64,000 nucleotides of DNA from a virus, in the IMG/VR virus record IMGVR_UViG_3300042945_001784, positions 1 to 64,000 of that record; one strand, written 5' to 3'. Shown one piece after another: positions 1 to 6,635 of this stretch. How positions within the stretch are numbered: position 1 is the first letter of the stretch; every line of letters starts with the position of its first letter. The notes under the pieces were generated by a model. The model was not told where the DNA came from. It made no database searches and saw nothing but the letters and a program-made list of their open reading frames with translations. The translations under genes and the position numbers were made by a program.

Positions 1-215
1 AGTGAATTATCGTCGTTATAGCGAATTGAAGCGGGTTGATCATAAACAACATCACCTTGAAACCCTTGAACTTCATCAAAACCGCGAAATTTACCAAATC
101 CCCGGTTGAAATCATACACTTCAGGCGCTAAACGTGCCTTTTCTTGTGCAGTTTTAGGGTACGGATTGCCAGTTGCAGCTGCCCACAGTGCATAATCTTG
201 CGGAGAAACGGGCAT
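1..215 (-). CDS. Virion-like protein, N-terminal part (runs off left edge)
   Basis: A minus-strand frame opens with ATG at 215 (MPVSPQDYALWAAATGNPYP) and stays open to the window edge, giving about 71 residues with no stop. The Gly/Phe/Asn-rich, tail-like composition resembles the other minus-strand islands in this window, which I read as structural proteins. I do not recognise a family. The gene is truncated only by the window. Confidence 0.55.
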   Translation of the reverse strand, partial: MPVSPQDYALWAAATGNPYPKTAQEKARLAPEVYDFNRGFGKFRGFDEVQGFQGDVVYDQPASIRYNDDNS

Positions 216-392
216 TTTTATAGATATACCTAGATATAACGATTTTAGGCGCAATCAATACAGTATTAACGCCAGGAAAGATCCCCTAACGGCCTTAAAA
301 ACCTAGCTTTAAGGGTGAAAATCGGGGGAGACATCAAGCTCGCTCTGCTCGCAGGAGCGTGCGAGAGGAAAAAAAGAAAGGGGTGGGAGTAT

Positions 393-677
393 ATGCTCCC
401 TCCGGTCGCAGGAACAGCCGTAGAGAAAGTTCTATTCGGATGTGTCCTTTGTTTTATTACTGTGAGCTACGCAGCAATGCTTCAGCAGGCGGCGAACAAT
501 GTCTACGCCAAAGATTCTATCGGCGGCGCACCAATCTGTGGCGTCCTGCCACAGTGGTTTGTTGAGGAATTCGAGAAGTTCGTGGCACTTAAGCCCGAAG
601 CAGCCAGCTGGAACCAGCGGCAAATCGAGAACACTATGGCCAACCTCTGGGTCCTCGATCCCGAAGACCTCATCTGA
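393..677 (+). CDS. Small membrane protein, unknown function
   Basis: Ninety-four residues from ATG 393; the same frame is open from GTG 315, so the start is uncertain. GGGAG lies just before ATG 393. A hydrophobic segment (around VLFGCVLCFITV) suggests one membrane span near the N-terminus, followed by a soluble acidic tail ending DPEDLI. The residues before the span (VEKVLF) resemble the start of the small membrane protein at 1036 (MEKLGA), so the two may be related. A short GC-rich repeat (GCTCCCTCCGGTCGC) overlaps the first codons. Confidence 0.5.
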   Translation: MLPPVAGTAVEKVLFGCVLCFITVSYAAMLQQAANNVYAKDSIGGAPICGVLPQWFVEEFEKFVALKPEAASWNQRQIENTMANLWVLDPEDLI

Positions 678-685
678 ACCGGAGA

Positions 686-718
686 AGGGGGAGCAACCGC
701 TCCCTCCGGTCGCTTTTT
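686..718 (+). terminator. Hairpin plus T-run after the 393-677 gene
   Basis: GGGAGC (AACC) GCTCCC forms a six-pair stem just after the stop codon, and TCGCTTTTTG follows. It is built from one copy of the GCTCCCTCCGGTCGC repeat that recurs at about 395, 1429 and 2506. Confidence 0.45.
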
Positions 719-720
719 GA

Positions 721-965
721 GTTTTCCACAGGGTATTTATACCTACCTACACACCCTATTCTCCCTTAAACCCCAGTCATACCAACGCTTCTTAGCTATT
801 TTGTCAGGATATCTGTTACAAAATTGGTTGCACTTTTTCCACAGGCACTAAATCTTTTTACTGGGATCTCAGCCACGATTTAGAGGCTGTTTGGCTGTTT
901 GTCAGCCTCATCTTCAACCCTGATTTTTATATAACTAGAAATACTTTTAGCAAGATTGTTCAGAA
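721..965. other. Candidate replication origin: DnaA-box-like pair in a gene-free gap
   Basis: The gap between the genes at 677 and 1036 holds two exact copies of TTTTCCACAGG (722-732 and 835-845). TTTTCCACA is the cyanobacterial form of the DnaA box. Between and after them lie a GAGGCTG/CAGCCTC hairpin (883-909) and an AT-rich tract (about 921-955) that could unwind. No reading frame is convincing here. Origin function is inference. Confidence 0.35.
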
Positions 966-999
966 GATTGCCTCCAGGAGCTAGTTATTCCTCCTAGAT

Positions 1000-1030
1000 G
1001 CAGTCCTCAGACTGCTGTTCTTTGCTTGTT
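1000..1030 (+). promoter_or_regulatory. Leader hairpin plus T-rich tract
   Basis: GCAGTC (CTCA) GACTGC forms a six-pair stem at 1000-1015, followed by TGTTCTTTGCTTGTTTTCTC and then ATG 1036. It is an instance of the hairpin/T-tract/start module that recurs through the early region. Confidence 0.45.
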
Positions 1031-1035
1031 TTCTC

Positions 1036-1212
1036 ATGGAGAAACTAGGCGCTGCAGTGTGCTGCGTTGCTATTGGCATAGCAGCCTTCACTCAGCTGAC
1101 ACTCCACTTGCTTGATCAGGCTACGGCTGAGCAATGCAAGAACCATGCGTGGCCTGCACACGCTGACCAGGTGCACCGTGACTGGTGCATCGCCAACAAC
1201 TACGAACTCTGA
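1036..1212 (+). CDS. Small membrane protein (58 aa)
   Basis: ATG at 1036 directly follows a hairpin and pyrimidine-rich leader. The protein begins MEKLGAAVCCVAIGIAAF, one hydrophobic N-terminal helix, and ends in a soluble part with Trp/His/Cys residues (NHAWPAHADQVHRDWC). This pattern recalls short conserved membrane proteins of picocyanobacteria, but I cannot name the family. It lies 7 nt before the next gene, probably in one transcript. Confidence 0.6.
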   Translation: MEKLGAAVCCVAIGIAAFTQLTLHLLDQATAEQCKNHAWPAHADQVHRDWCIANNYEL

Positions 1213-1219
1213 TCTAACC

Positions 1220-1420
1220 ATGATCTTTATTACTACGGAGCACGGTCTCAAACTGTGCGACCAGCGAGGTACTTACCTCTATGACCAGCGCCAGGGGGAG
1301 GAGCCTACTCCGATCTGCTCGCCTGGTGCTGACTCTCCAATCCGCTGGTCACTCCAGCAGATGATTGAGAAGTGGGCGGATTACTCCGCCTACGGCAAGT
1401 ATGAACTTCACCTGTGGTGA
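1220..1420 (+). CDS. Hypothetical protein (66 aa)
   Basis: Starts at ATG 1220 after the leader CTGATCTAACC. The product (MIFITTEHGLKLCDQRGTYL...) has no motif I recognise. A GC-rich hairpin repeat (ACCGC TCCCT GCGGT, about 1423-1437) follows the stop and could end transcription. Confidence 0.5.
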   Translation: MIFITTEHGLKLCDQRGTYLYDQRQGEEPTPICSPGADSPIRWSLQQMIEKWADYSAYGKYELHLW

Positions 1421-1491
1421 GGTACCGCTCCCTGCGGTCGCTTTCTCTTCTTGCTTGATCAGGAAGAGAAAGTTCTTTCTTTTTTTGTTAT

Positions 1492-1540
1492 TAACTGATC
1501 CGTCAAAGCGGGTTCGGAGGTGCAAACCCTCCGGCAGTTA
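1492..1540 (+). ncRNA. Three-way-junction RNA element, copy 1
   Basis: Outer stem TAACTG/CAGTTA (1492-1497 with 1535-1540) encloses a short hairpin CCG-TCAAAG-CGG (1500-1511) and a second hairpin CGGAGG-TGCAAAC-CCTCCG (1515-1533). The seven-base TGCAAAC loop resembles a tRNA T-loop (U..AA). A second copy lies at 1849-1895, with the loops almost unchanged and the outer and second stems changed on both sides. It ends 15 nt before ATG 1556, so it is a good candidate for a cis-regulatory RNA. It matches no riboswitch class I can recall. Confidence 0.5.
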
Positions 1541-1555
1541 TTGCCCCCAGCGGAG

Positions 1556-1861
1556 ATGGGCACCGCACAACAGGAGAATCCTGTGGCCATTACTGAAGAG
1601 CTTTGGTTTGAAATCCAAGGCGCTGCAGAAGACGCTGTCGCTGCTGTTCAAAGCCAGAGGCACAACCCCACAGTCAAGGCAGTTGTTATATCTGCTGCGA
1701 TTGTAGGTGGAGTTGCTGTGTATTGCAGCACTCCACATGGCCGCAAGACGGTGAAGACCCTGTTTAACGCAGGTCGTAACCGCCTTGCCAAGTGGGTTGC
1801 TGTTGAGCAACCCCAGGTGGTTGAAGCAGAAGTTCTTTCTGCTGAACCAGCTAATCCGTGA
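1556..1861 (+). CDS. Small single-span membrane protein, copy A of a tandem pair
   Basis: The start at ATG 1556 (MGTAQQEN) places the RNA element in the leader; an in-frame start at 1520 would overlap the element. About 101 residues: an acidic N-terminal region, a membrane span (AVVISAAIVGGVAVYC), then a basic stretch and an acidic tail. The span and following basic region resemble the next gene (shared VKA..., AVAY-like and NR residues), suggesting a tandem duplication with its RNA element. The stop codon lies inside RNA element copy 2. TGCCC (1542-1546) can pair with GGGCA (1558-1562) across the start codon. Confidence 0.55.
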   Translation: MGTAQQENPVAITEELWFEIQGAAEDAVAAVQSQRHNPTVKAVVISAAIVGGVAVYCSTPHGRKTVKTLFNAGRNRLAKWVAVEQPQVVEAEVLSAEPANP

Positions 1862-1895
1862 AAGCGGGGGACCAGGTGCAAACCCTGGTCTAGCT
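1849..1895 (+). ncRNA. Three-way-junction RNA element, copy 2
   Basis: Outer stem AGCTA/TAGCT (1849-1853 with 1891-1895) encloses CCG-TGAAAG-CGG (1856-1867) and GACCAGG-TGCAAAC-CCTGGTC (1870-1890). Compared with copy 1 (1492-1540), the TGCAAAC loop and the TSAAAG loop are kept, while the other stems carry paired substitutions. It overlaps the stop codon of the upstream gene and is followed by a GCCACA/TGTGGC hairpin (1899-1914) before ATG 1936. Confidence 0.5.
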
Positions 1896-1935
1896 TTTGC
1901 CACAATCCTGTGGCTTACCTTCACTTTGCTTTGCT

Positions 1936-2190
1936 ATGTCTTTTTTCAACAACCTTGTCAAAGCCAGCATTGCCGGTGGCGTTGTCATCGGTAGTGCTGT
2001 TGCCTACGCCCAGCTGAATGATGAGCAGCGTCAGAAGCTTCACTACGGTGTCAACAGACTGCGCCGCAAGGTAGCAGATCTGATTGCACCCAACGATGGT
2101 GCTTACACCATCCCCAAGGAAGTCGAGGCAGAGCTAGAGGCTCTGCTCAATAACGATGCCTTTGGTCGGGGACCCGACGACTGCAATTGA
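1936..2190 (+). CDS. Small single-span membrane protein, copy B of a tandem pair
   Basis: Starts at ATG 1936 after a hairpin and the leader TTACCTTCACTTTGCTTTGCT. 84 residues: an N-terminal span (ASIAGGVVIGSAVAYA), a basic region (NRLRRKVAD) and an acidic C-terminus. It resembles the preceding gene in layout and around the span. Function unknown; location probably the cell membrane. Confidence 0.55.
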   Translation: MSFFNNLVKASIAGGVVIGSAVAYAQLNDEQRQKLHYGVNRLRRKVADLIAPNDGAYTIPKEVEAELEALLNNDAFGRGPDDCN

Positions 2191-2266
2191 TGATCCCTCA
2201 GAGGGAAGACAAAGTTCTTCCTTCTCTGTGATCTTCATGATCACATTCTTTGCACACTTCCTAACC

Positions 2267-2491
2267 ATGGAATCATTCATCTACGAGAAAGGCAACGACG
2301 GTTATCTCGTCACCATCCGTGGTGATTTTGCTGAGATGACCAAGGTTGACCTCGACCGCCAGGTATCCAAGTACATTCGCTTGGAAGCTCCTATCGAGCA
2401 CATCCGCTCCAGTGTGAAGAAGCTCGTCAACCAAGGCTACAAGCTGAGTAATCAGTTAGAACTTGGTTGGCAGCGTTTCATCGAAGCGTAG
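2267..2491 (+). CDS. Hypothetical early protein (74 aa)
   Basis: ATG 2267 follows a GTGATC/GATCAC hairpin (2228-2244) and the leader TTTGCACACTTCCTAACC, the recurrent start-site signature of this phage. The product begins MESFIYEKGNDGYLVTIRGD and is mixed charge with no recognised domain. Confidence 0.55.
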   Translation: MESFIYEKGNDGYLVTIRGDFAEMTKVDLDRQVSKYIRLEAPIEHIRSSVKKLVNQGYKLSNQLELGWQRFIEA

Positions 2492-2493
2492 GA

Positions 2494-2525
2494 CGAAACC
2501 GGAGGGTGCTATCCGCTCCCTTCGG
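2494..2525 (+). repeat. Hairpin with GCTCCCTTCGGTCGC repeat
   Basis: ACCGGAGGG pairs with CTCCCTTCGGT around a short loop. The right arm is a variant of the GCTCCCTCCGGTCGC repeat found at about 395, 695 and 1429. In each place the left arm differs but remains complementary, so the hairpin rather than the sequence is kept. It separates the 2267 gene from the HNH gene. Confidence 0.4.
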
Positions 2526-2547
2526 TCGCTCCCTGCTATTAATTACT

Positions 2548-3048
2548 ATGTCTTTTGAATTGTTTTCAAAACGCTGGAAACGAGATGACAATTGTCCATC
2601 TTGTTTGTATTCTTTAACCAGAAATCGTTGTGTTGGTTGTTCTAAAAGACGGCCCCACCATTTAACTAATTATTGGGTAATTGGTTATGAGGATAAGAAG
2701 AAACTCATGGTTCACAATGTTTTATGGGTTTTAGATACGAAACAACAAGTTCCGGATGGTTTAGAAGTAGATCATATTGATAGAAATGGAGAAAACAATT
2801 TACAGAGTAATCTTAGGCTCTTAACTTCTACTGAGCAGAAACTTAACACGCCTGCCAGGAAGAATTCAACTTCAGTATATAAAGGAGTTTCTTGGTCTAG
2901 GCATAAGCTTAAGTGGCGATCTCAGGTGCAACTTAACAAAGTTAAGATTTTTCTCGGATACTTTGATACTGAAATTGAAGCTGCAATTGCTTATGACTTT
3001 TACATGAAGACGCATGGACCTGAATGTAGCTATTTAAATTTTCAGTAA
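2548..3048 (+). CDS. HNH homing endonuclease with AP2-type DNA-binding domain
   Basis: Starts at ATG 2548 (MSFELFSKRW). A zinc-binding N-terminus (CPSC...CVGC) is followed by a typical HNH core (LEVDHIDRNGENN, about residues 69-81) and a C-terminal AP2-like domain (YKGVSW...KWRSQV, FDTEIEAAIAYD). These free-standing nucleases usually spread as selfish genes that cut DNA near their insertion site. The gene is visibly more AT-rich than its neighbours, which fits recent transfer. No split host gene or intron is visible beside it. Confidence 0.85.
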   Translation: MSFELFSKRWKRDDNCPSCLYSLTRNRCVGCSKRRPHHLTNYWVIGYEDKKKLMVHNVLWVLDTKQQVPDGLEVDHIDRNGENNLQSNLRLLTSTEQKLNTPARKNSTSVYKGVSWSRHKLKWRSQVQLNKVKIFLGYFDTEIEAAIAYDFYMKTHGPECSYLNFQ

Positions 3049-3126
3049 ATGCTTTCACTTGGAGTTGTTTACAACTTCAATTGAAGGCTTTTGCCTTCAC
3101 TATGATGAGTCCCTGCTTTGCTCACC

Positions 3127-3384
3127 ATGTCACTTTCTGCTTTCATTGTTAACTTCATGAACCGTCATCGTGAAGAGCTACCTGCTTACATTGCGATGAC
3201 GTTTGGAATAGGCATCGGAGGACTACTGTGCATTGGCTTGAACAAAGCGATCAACGCCAGGGTTCTTGAGCTTTGCGATAGAAATCTAAATCAAATTATC
3301 TACGTTAAGACAGCAGTAGGTGATAGCTACGGCTGTGTATCCAAGATGGTATTGAACGGGCCACCCGCTCCAATCAAACCATGA
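3127..3384 (+). CDS. Small membrane protein (85 aa)
   Basis: ATG 3127 follows a GAAGGC/GCCTTC hairpin (3083-3098) and the leader TTTGCTCACC. A hydrophobic stretch near residues 25-40 (MTFGIGIGGLLCIGL) suggests one membrane span after a short basic N-terminus. Function unknown. Confidence 0.55.
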   Translation: MSLSAFIVNFMNRHREELPAYIAMTFGIGIGGLLCIGLNKAINARVLELCDRNLNQIIYVKTAVGDSYGCVSKMVLNGPPAPIKP

Positions 3385-3403
3385 GAAAGATTTTATTCAA
3401 TTC

Positions 3404-3428
3404 AATGATCTTAACGATCATTTTTTTG
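3404..3428 (+). terminator. Rho-independent-type hairpin in a leader
   Basis: AATGATC (TTAAC) GATCATT runs straight into a T-run (3421-3427). By shape it is a terminator, yet the next start codon is less than 20 nt away, as in the other leader modules of this region. Confidence 0.6.
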
Positions 3429-3445
3429 TTCTTGTGCCTTTAGTC

Positions 3446-3739
3446 ATGACTCAACAAATGTATAGCCACGACACCATTTGGCTGCTGTTGCATAACATTC
3501 CTCTCATGGAATATGCACGGCACAATGAGCCAAAGTTGTGGCGGAAGTTCCTTGAGTTGGTTTCAGATGAGACTGCTCAAGGTTATCCCGATACATGGAA
3601 CACAACCTTCCTGATCAATAAGATTGCGGAAGACTTGGGTTCCTACAAGCTGCTCCTTGATATCTGGTTGCAGATCGAGGAGCCGCTGAACGATGTCCTT
3701 AATCCTATCCAGCGTGACTGGATTGATGCTCAACTATGA
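3446..3739 (+). CDS. Hypothetical protein (97 aa)
   Basis: ATG 3446 (MTQQMYSH) follows the hairpin/T-run leader; an in-frame start lies 12 nt upstream. The product is soluble and rich in Trp, Leu and acidic residues, with no recognised motif. Its stop overlaps the next ATG (ATGA), so the two genes are probably translationally coupled. Confidence 0.55.
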   Translation: MTQQMYSHDTIWLLLHNIPLMEYARHNEPKLWRKFLELVSDETAQGYPDTWNTTFLINKIAEDLGSYKLLLDIWLQIEEPLNDVLNPIQRDWIDAQL

Positions 3740-3978
3740 ACAACTACACCTTCTACATTCCTGGAGTCAACAAGCTGACTGGTCTTAGCCAGGAGGATTG
3801 GGACTTCTTGTGTGAGCGTGCGGAGGAGAACAACGTTCTACCTTGTACGCTTGCCGCCAGGATTATCGCCAACGAGTTGGCTCAGTGGCGTGATGAAATT
3901 CATTACGCCGATCAACAGGAAGGGCTTCGTGCAAATGAAGCCATGATCCAAGAGAAAGTTATAGAAGAGATTGTTTAA
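3736..3978 (+). CDS. Hypothetical protein, possibly ribbon-helix-helix-like
   Basis: 80 residues, coupled to the preceding gene by an ATGA overlap. The middle (LSQEDWDFLCERAEENNV...AARIIANEL) has the spacing of a ribbon-helix-helix DNA-binding fold, but the match is weak. The rest is acidic and helical. Confidence 0.5.
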   Translation: MNNYTFYIPGVNKLTGLSQEDWDFLCERAEENNVLPCTLAARIIANELAQWRDEIHYADQQEGLRANEAMIQEKVIEEIV

Positions 3979-4085
3979 TCTTTTCTTTATCTTTCCAGAT
4001 GTCTGCACTTTGGGATTCCATGCTTTGCGTGGTTCCCTTTCTGCAGACTTCCAAGTCTGCTTTGCACAACTACCTAGACAACACC

Positions 4086-4535
4086 ATGTCTGCTGCTAAC
4101 AACGGAAACCTGGTCGGTACCATCGTGTCCGACATTGTGACCAAGAATCCTAACGATTCTCTCTCGGTTACACAGTTCCGTGTTGCTCCGCTCGATGCCA
4201 GGGAAGAGGATTCTCCGCTGCCTGTCATCGCTTACAACGGTATCGGTGACAACATCACCAAGCGTTACAACAAGGGTGACACTGTTGCCCTGACGACACG
4301 CTTGCGTTATGTCACCTGGATGACGCCAGAAGGTGAGCCCCGTGGTCGTATGGAGGTTATCGTTACCTCTGTCAACACGGTTCGCCTTGGCCAGATCTCA
4401 ACAGCTCAACGGGCTGCTGAAGCTGCTGGTGTCATTGAAGCGAGCACGATTGACAAGTCCGCTCGCTCTGCTGCCACCGCTACCACCAGGGTTCCTTATG
4501 CGCAGGAACCGACCGCTGAGGTTGTTCCTTTCTGA
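4086..4535 (+). CDS. ssb: Single-stranded DNA-binding protein (SSB 1)
   Basis: An OB-fold SSB: the start (NLVGTIVSD) matches the first strand of SSB, the middle holds YNGIGDNITKRYNKGD and RLRYVTWMTPEG, and the protein ends in an SSB-like tip (EVVPF), the usual docking site for partner proteins. I choose ATG 4086 because SSBs begin a few residues before strand 1 and because a hairpin plus TTTGCACAAC leader sits in front; the frame is open from ATG 3999. It coats ssDNA during replication. A second SSB is encoded at 27780. Confidence 0.8.
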   Translation: MSAANNGNLVGTIVSDIVTKNPNDSLSVTQFRVAPLDAREEDSPLPVIAYNGIGDNITKRYNKGDTVALTTRLRYVTWMTPEGEPRGRMEVIVTSVNTVRLGQISTAQRAAEAAGVIEASTIDKSARSAATATTRVPYAQEPTAEVVPF

Positions 4536-4570
4536 GCAGAAGGTTAGCCCGACTCTTGCACTTAAACCTT

Positions 4571-4606
4571 CCGGGTTAGTACATCTGTATTAGCCCGGTG
4601 GTTTTT
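4571..4606 (+). terminator. Terminator after SSB 1
   Basis: CCGGGTTA pairs with TAGCCCGG (4571-4578 with 4591-4598) and is followed by TGGTTTTTC. A second hairpin, TGCAGGA/TCCTGCA (4608-4627), then leads into TAATCCTTTGCACTCTGCCA and ATG 4648. Confidence 0.6.
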
Positions 4607-4647
4607 CTGCAGGACTCATCTCCTGCATAATCCTTTGCACTCTGCCA

Positions 4648-5037
4648 ATGGGCCTCGACCAGTACGCCTACATCAAGTTCCAACCTGAGTATGAGAACTG
4701 GCTGTTCCTTATGGAATGGCGCAAACATCCCAACCTCCAGGGTTGGATGGAACGCCTCTGGCGCAAGAAGATGAACAGCAGTGAACCATATGAGAAAGAT
4801 ACTTCAATGAACGATGAGTTCAATGGAGTTGAAGTTGAACTCACCCTTGAAGACATCCTTCAGTTACAGCAAGACATCAGAGATGACAATCTTGATGGTG
4901 GCTTTGGCACCACGACAGGATTCTTCTTCGGTAGTAATGCCGACGATGAATACAAGTGGAAAGATCTTAGCTTCTGTGATCGTGCCAAAGTTGCACTGAA
5001 GAATAACCATACTGTTTACTACTACAGTTCTTGGTAA
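4648..5037 (+). CDS. Conserved cyanophage-type protein, unknown function
   Basis: 129 residues beginning MGLDQYAY, with EWRKHPNLQGWMERLW, a LTLEDILQL helix, a GFFFGSNADDEY motif and a Tyr/Ser/Trp end. I recognise this pattern from cyanophage genomes, where it is a frequent protein of unknown role. ATG 4648 follows the hairpin and the TTTGCACTC leader. Confidence 0.65.
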   Translation: MGLDQYAYIKFQPEYENWLFLMEWRKHPNLQGWMERLWRKKMNSSEPYEKDTSMNDEFNGVEVELTLEDILQLQQDIRDDNLDGGFGTTTGFFFGSNADDEYKWKDLSFCDRAKVALKNNHTVYYYSSW

Positions 5038-5075
5038 TTCCCTTTGCTTTTAAATCCACCTACTTTCTATGAACC

Positions 5076-5450
5076 ATGAACAAATCTCTACAAGATCTCC
5101 ACCCGGTTGAGTTCATTTTTGTTTGCATCCTCTTCATTGCAGCAACAATCCTCAACCTATGCACACCCTCCAACCCTACCGAAGCGAAACGCCCATCGAA
5201 AGAACCGAGCGGTTCAAAGAATGGTACGAACGCTACACCGAATACGAAGGTGAGCCGACCACGATCACGGTCCACCAAGTCTGGCACCAGTACGGTGGAC
5301 CAGAAGAAGGAGGATGGACCTTCCCTTGTGGTTACCCCGTCGAAACCGTCTGCATCTTCTCGCAAGCCCAAGCCCTCAGGGTTCTCCACGAACTCCACGA
5401 GAAGTACGACAGTGAAGACTACGAGGACGATCTCTACGACATCTGCTTAG
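5076..5450 (+). CDS. Membrane peptide extended through an overlapping frame
   Basis: The first 30 residues (MNKSLQDLHPVEF then a hydrophobic helix to NLCTP) look like a genuine small membrane peptide with a typical leader (TTTCTATGAACC). From 5159 the frame runs out of phase through the next gene and gives about 95 residues of Ser/Thr/Lys/Pro-rich sequence with no stop. Either this tail is made by overprinting, or the real peptide has lost its stop. Only the N-terminal part is convincing. Confidence 0.4.
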   Translation: MNKSLQDLHPVEFIFVCILFIAATILNLCTPSNPTEAKRPSKEPSGSKNGTNATPNTKVSRPRSRSTKSGTSTVDQKKEDGPSLVVTPSKPSASSRKPKPSGFSTNSTRSTTVKTTRTISTTSA

Positions 5451-5500
5451 CCCAGGGCTACGCTAAGTTCTACCCAGAGACTCGTCCTCACTACGAATGA
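5159..5500 (+). CDS. Hypothetical acidic protein (113 aa)
   Basis: Starts at ATG 5159 (MHTLQPYRSETPIERTERF). It is rich in Tyr, Glu and Trp (EWYERYTEYEGE, VWHQYGGPEEGG) and ends in an acidic helix. It looks like the true product of this stretch, though another open frame from 5076 overlaps it for 292 nt. The stop overlaps ATG 5497. Confidence 0.6.
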   Translation: MHTLQPYRSETPIERTERFKEWYERYTEYEGEPTTITVHQVWHQYGGPEEGGWTFPCGYPVETVCIFSQAQALRVLHELHEKYDSEDYEDDLYDICLAQGYAKFYPETRPHYE

Positions 5501-5532
5501 TCTGCTTACCTAATCCAACAATTACTCAACAA

Positions 5533-5916
5533 ATGTTTCAAGTTATTTGCACGCCCAAACACTTCGCATTTAATGGAGGTGGTGATCTTTGGGCTTTTGA
5601 TTATGACTTTGAAGGTGAATCAATTGTCGATGAACCTTTGATGCCTGAAGCAACGGAACTTGTTAACCGTTTGCTCAAGTATAAATACCAAGAACCTACC
5701 TCCAAGATCTCCATCATCTTTTGTTCTTTTGGCGTTGTCAAAGAACCTGATATTGAACTTAAATATGTAGGTCCAAAAGATGAAGGCAGTCTATATGAAG
5801 TTGTAAACCCTTCAGAACCTGATCTTGCAATGACGATCTGGTTGTGTCCAGTCTTTGATAGTTTCTACAATGAAAGACCTGAACAACTCTTTGCAGTTGT
5901 TGAACGTTTAGATTAG
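5533..5916 (+). CDS. DUF6717-like conserved protein
   Basis: The N-terminal stretch GGGDLWAFDYDFEG...EPL resembles the W-x-F-D-D...EPF core of the DUF6717 family, which has no known function. I place the start at ATG 5533 (MFQVICTPKHF) after a C/A-rich leader; the frame is open from ATG 5497, which would be coupled to the upstream stop. The end overlaps the convergent minus gene by 4 nt. Confidence 0.55.
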   Translation: MFQVICTPKHFAFNGGGDLWAFDYDFEGESIVDEPLMPEATELVNRLLKYKYQEPTSKISIIFCSFGVVKEPDIELKYVGPKDEGSLYEVVNPSEPDLAMTIWLCPVFDSFYNERPEQLFAVVERLD

Positions 5917-6578
5917 TCTAGCAACCAGGATGGAATACCACCACCAAATAATTCAACAGGTTTGATATTTCCACTAGGAAGAATCAAACTGTGTTGCGAT
6001 CCAAGTGGATCAAGAGAACCCATCATGCCTGCTCTCTGATAAAGAGAAGCTCTCCTTAATGATGTGGGTTCGTTAGCAAGAAGCAAAGCTTTACCAGGAT
6101 TAAGTTCCATTAACCGTGGCACAACTTGGTTCTGGTAAACATCTTTAACTGCTCTCAATACTGAACGGCTTTGTCCTGCACCTAAACCTTCTACTGGAGC
6201 TGCCATTGCTTTGCCAACTGCAGCGCCAGGCCACTCAAACGAAACACTTCCTATGCCTGCAATTTTATCGCCAGCTGCATAGAGCTGTTGCAATGTTTGA
6301 GGATTGGCAGTCAGCATTGTCTGCCTATGAACTAATGTTTTAATCCGATCTGCTAAGTCTTTAACTCCACCAAGATCTGTTACGGTAACTTGCAATGGAC
6401 CAAGACCTGTCTCTACCAATTCCTTCACGGCGCGACCGGCGCCAGGGAGATTAATCTCTCCCATTCTTCCAAAATATTTCAGAACATTTTCAACTGTCTG
6501 CGGTTTAGTAACAGGAACCATCTTGGCTCCAGTTGCTAATGACCTAGCAGCTGCCATTCTGATTGGAGTGGCAGACAT
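5913..6578 (-). CDS. Virion-like protein, unknown function (221 aa)
   Basis: A minus-strand gene among plus-strand early genes. The Ala/Gly/Leu-rich product (MSATPIRMAAARSLATGAK...) ends in a Gly/Pro/Leu-rich tail (ELFGGGIPSWLLD). Composition and orientation match the other minus islands (24155, 41544, 45289), which I read as late structural genes. No domain recognised. Confidence 0.55.
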   Translation of the reverse strand: MSATPIRMAAARSLATGAKMVPVTKPQTVENVLKYFGRMGEINLPGAGRAVKELVETGLGPLQVTVTDLGGVKDLADRIKTLVHRQTMLTANPQTLQQLYAAGDKIAGIGSVSFEWPGAAVGKAMAAPVEGLGAGQSRSVLRAVKDVYQNQVVPRLMELNPGKALLLANEPTSLRRASLYQRAGMMGSLDPLGSQHSLILPSGNIKPVELFGGGIPSWLLD

Positions 6579-6635
6579 TAATTACCTATAATTACTTTCC
6601 TTTATTTTAATTTCAACCCACTTACCACCAAAACC

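Noticed and set aside
1492-1895. Glutamine riboswitch (glnA / Downstream-peptide motif) for the duplicated RNA element
   Set aside because: Position before short peptides is suggestive in cyanophages, but the conserved core of those RNAs as I remember it is absent.
2548-3048. Group I intron carrying the HNH gene
   Set aside because: No interrupted conserved gene and no intron core are visible around it; it seems free-standing.
3999-4085. Upstream extension of SSB 1
   Set aside because: The frame is open from ATG 3999, but SSB proteins start just before the first OB strand and the TTTGCAC leader precedes ATG 4086.
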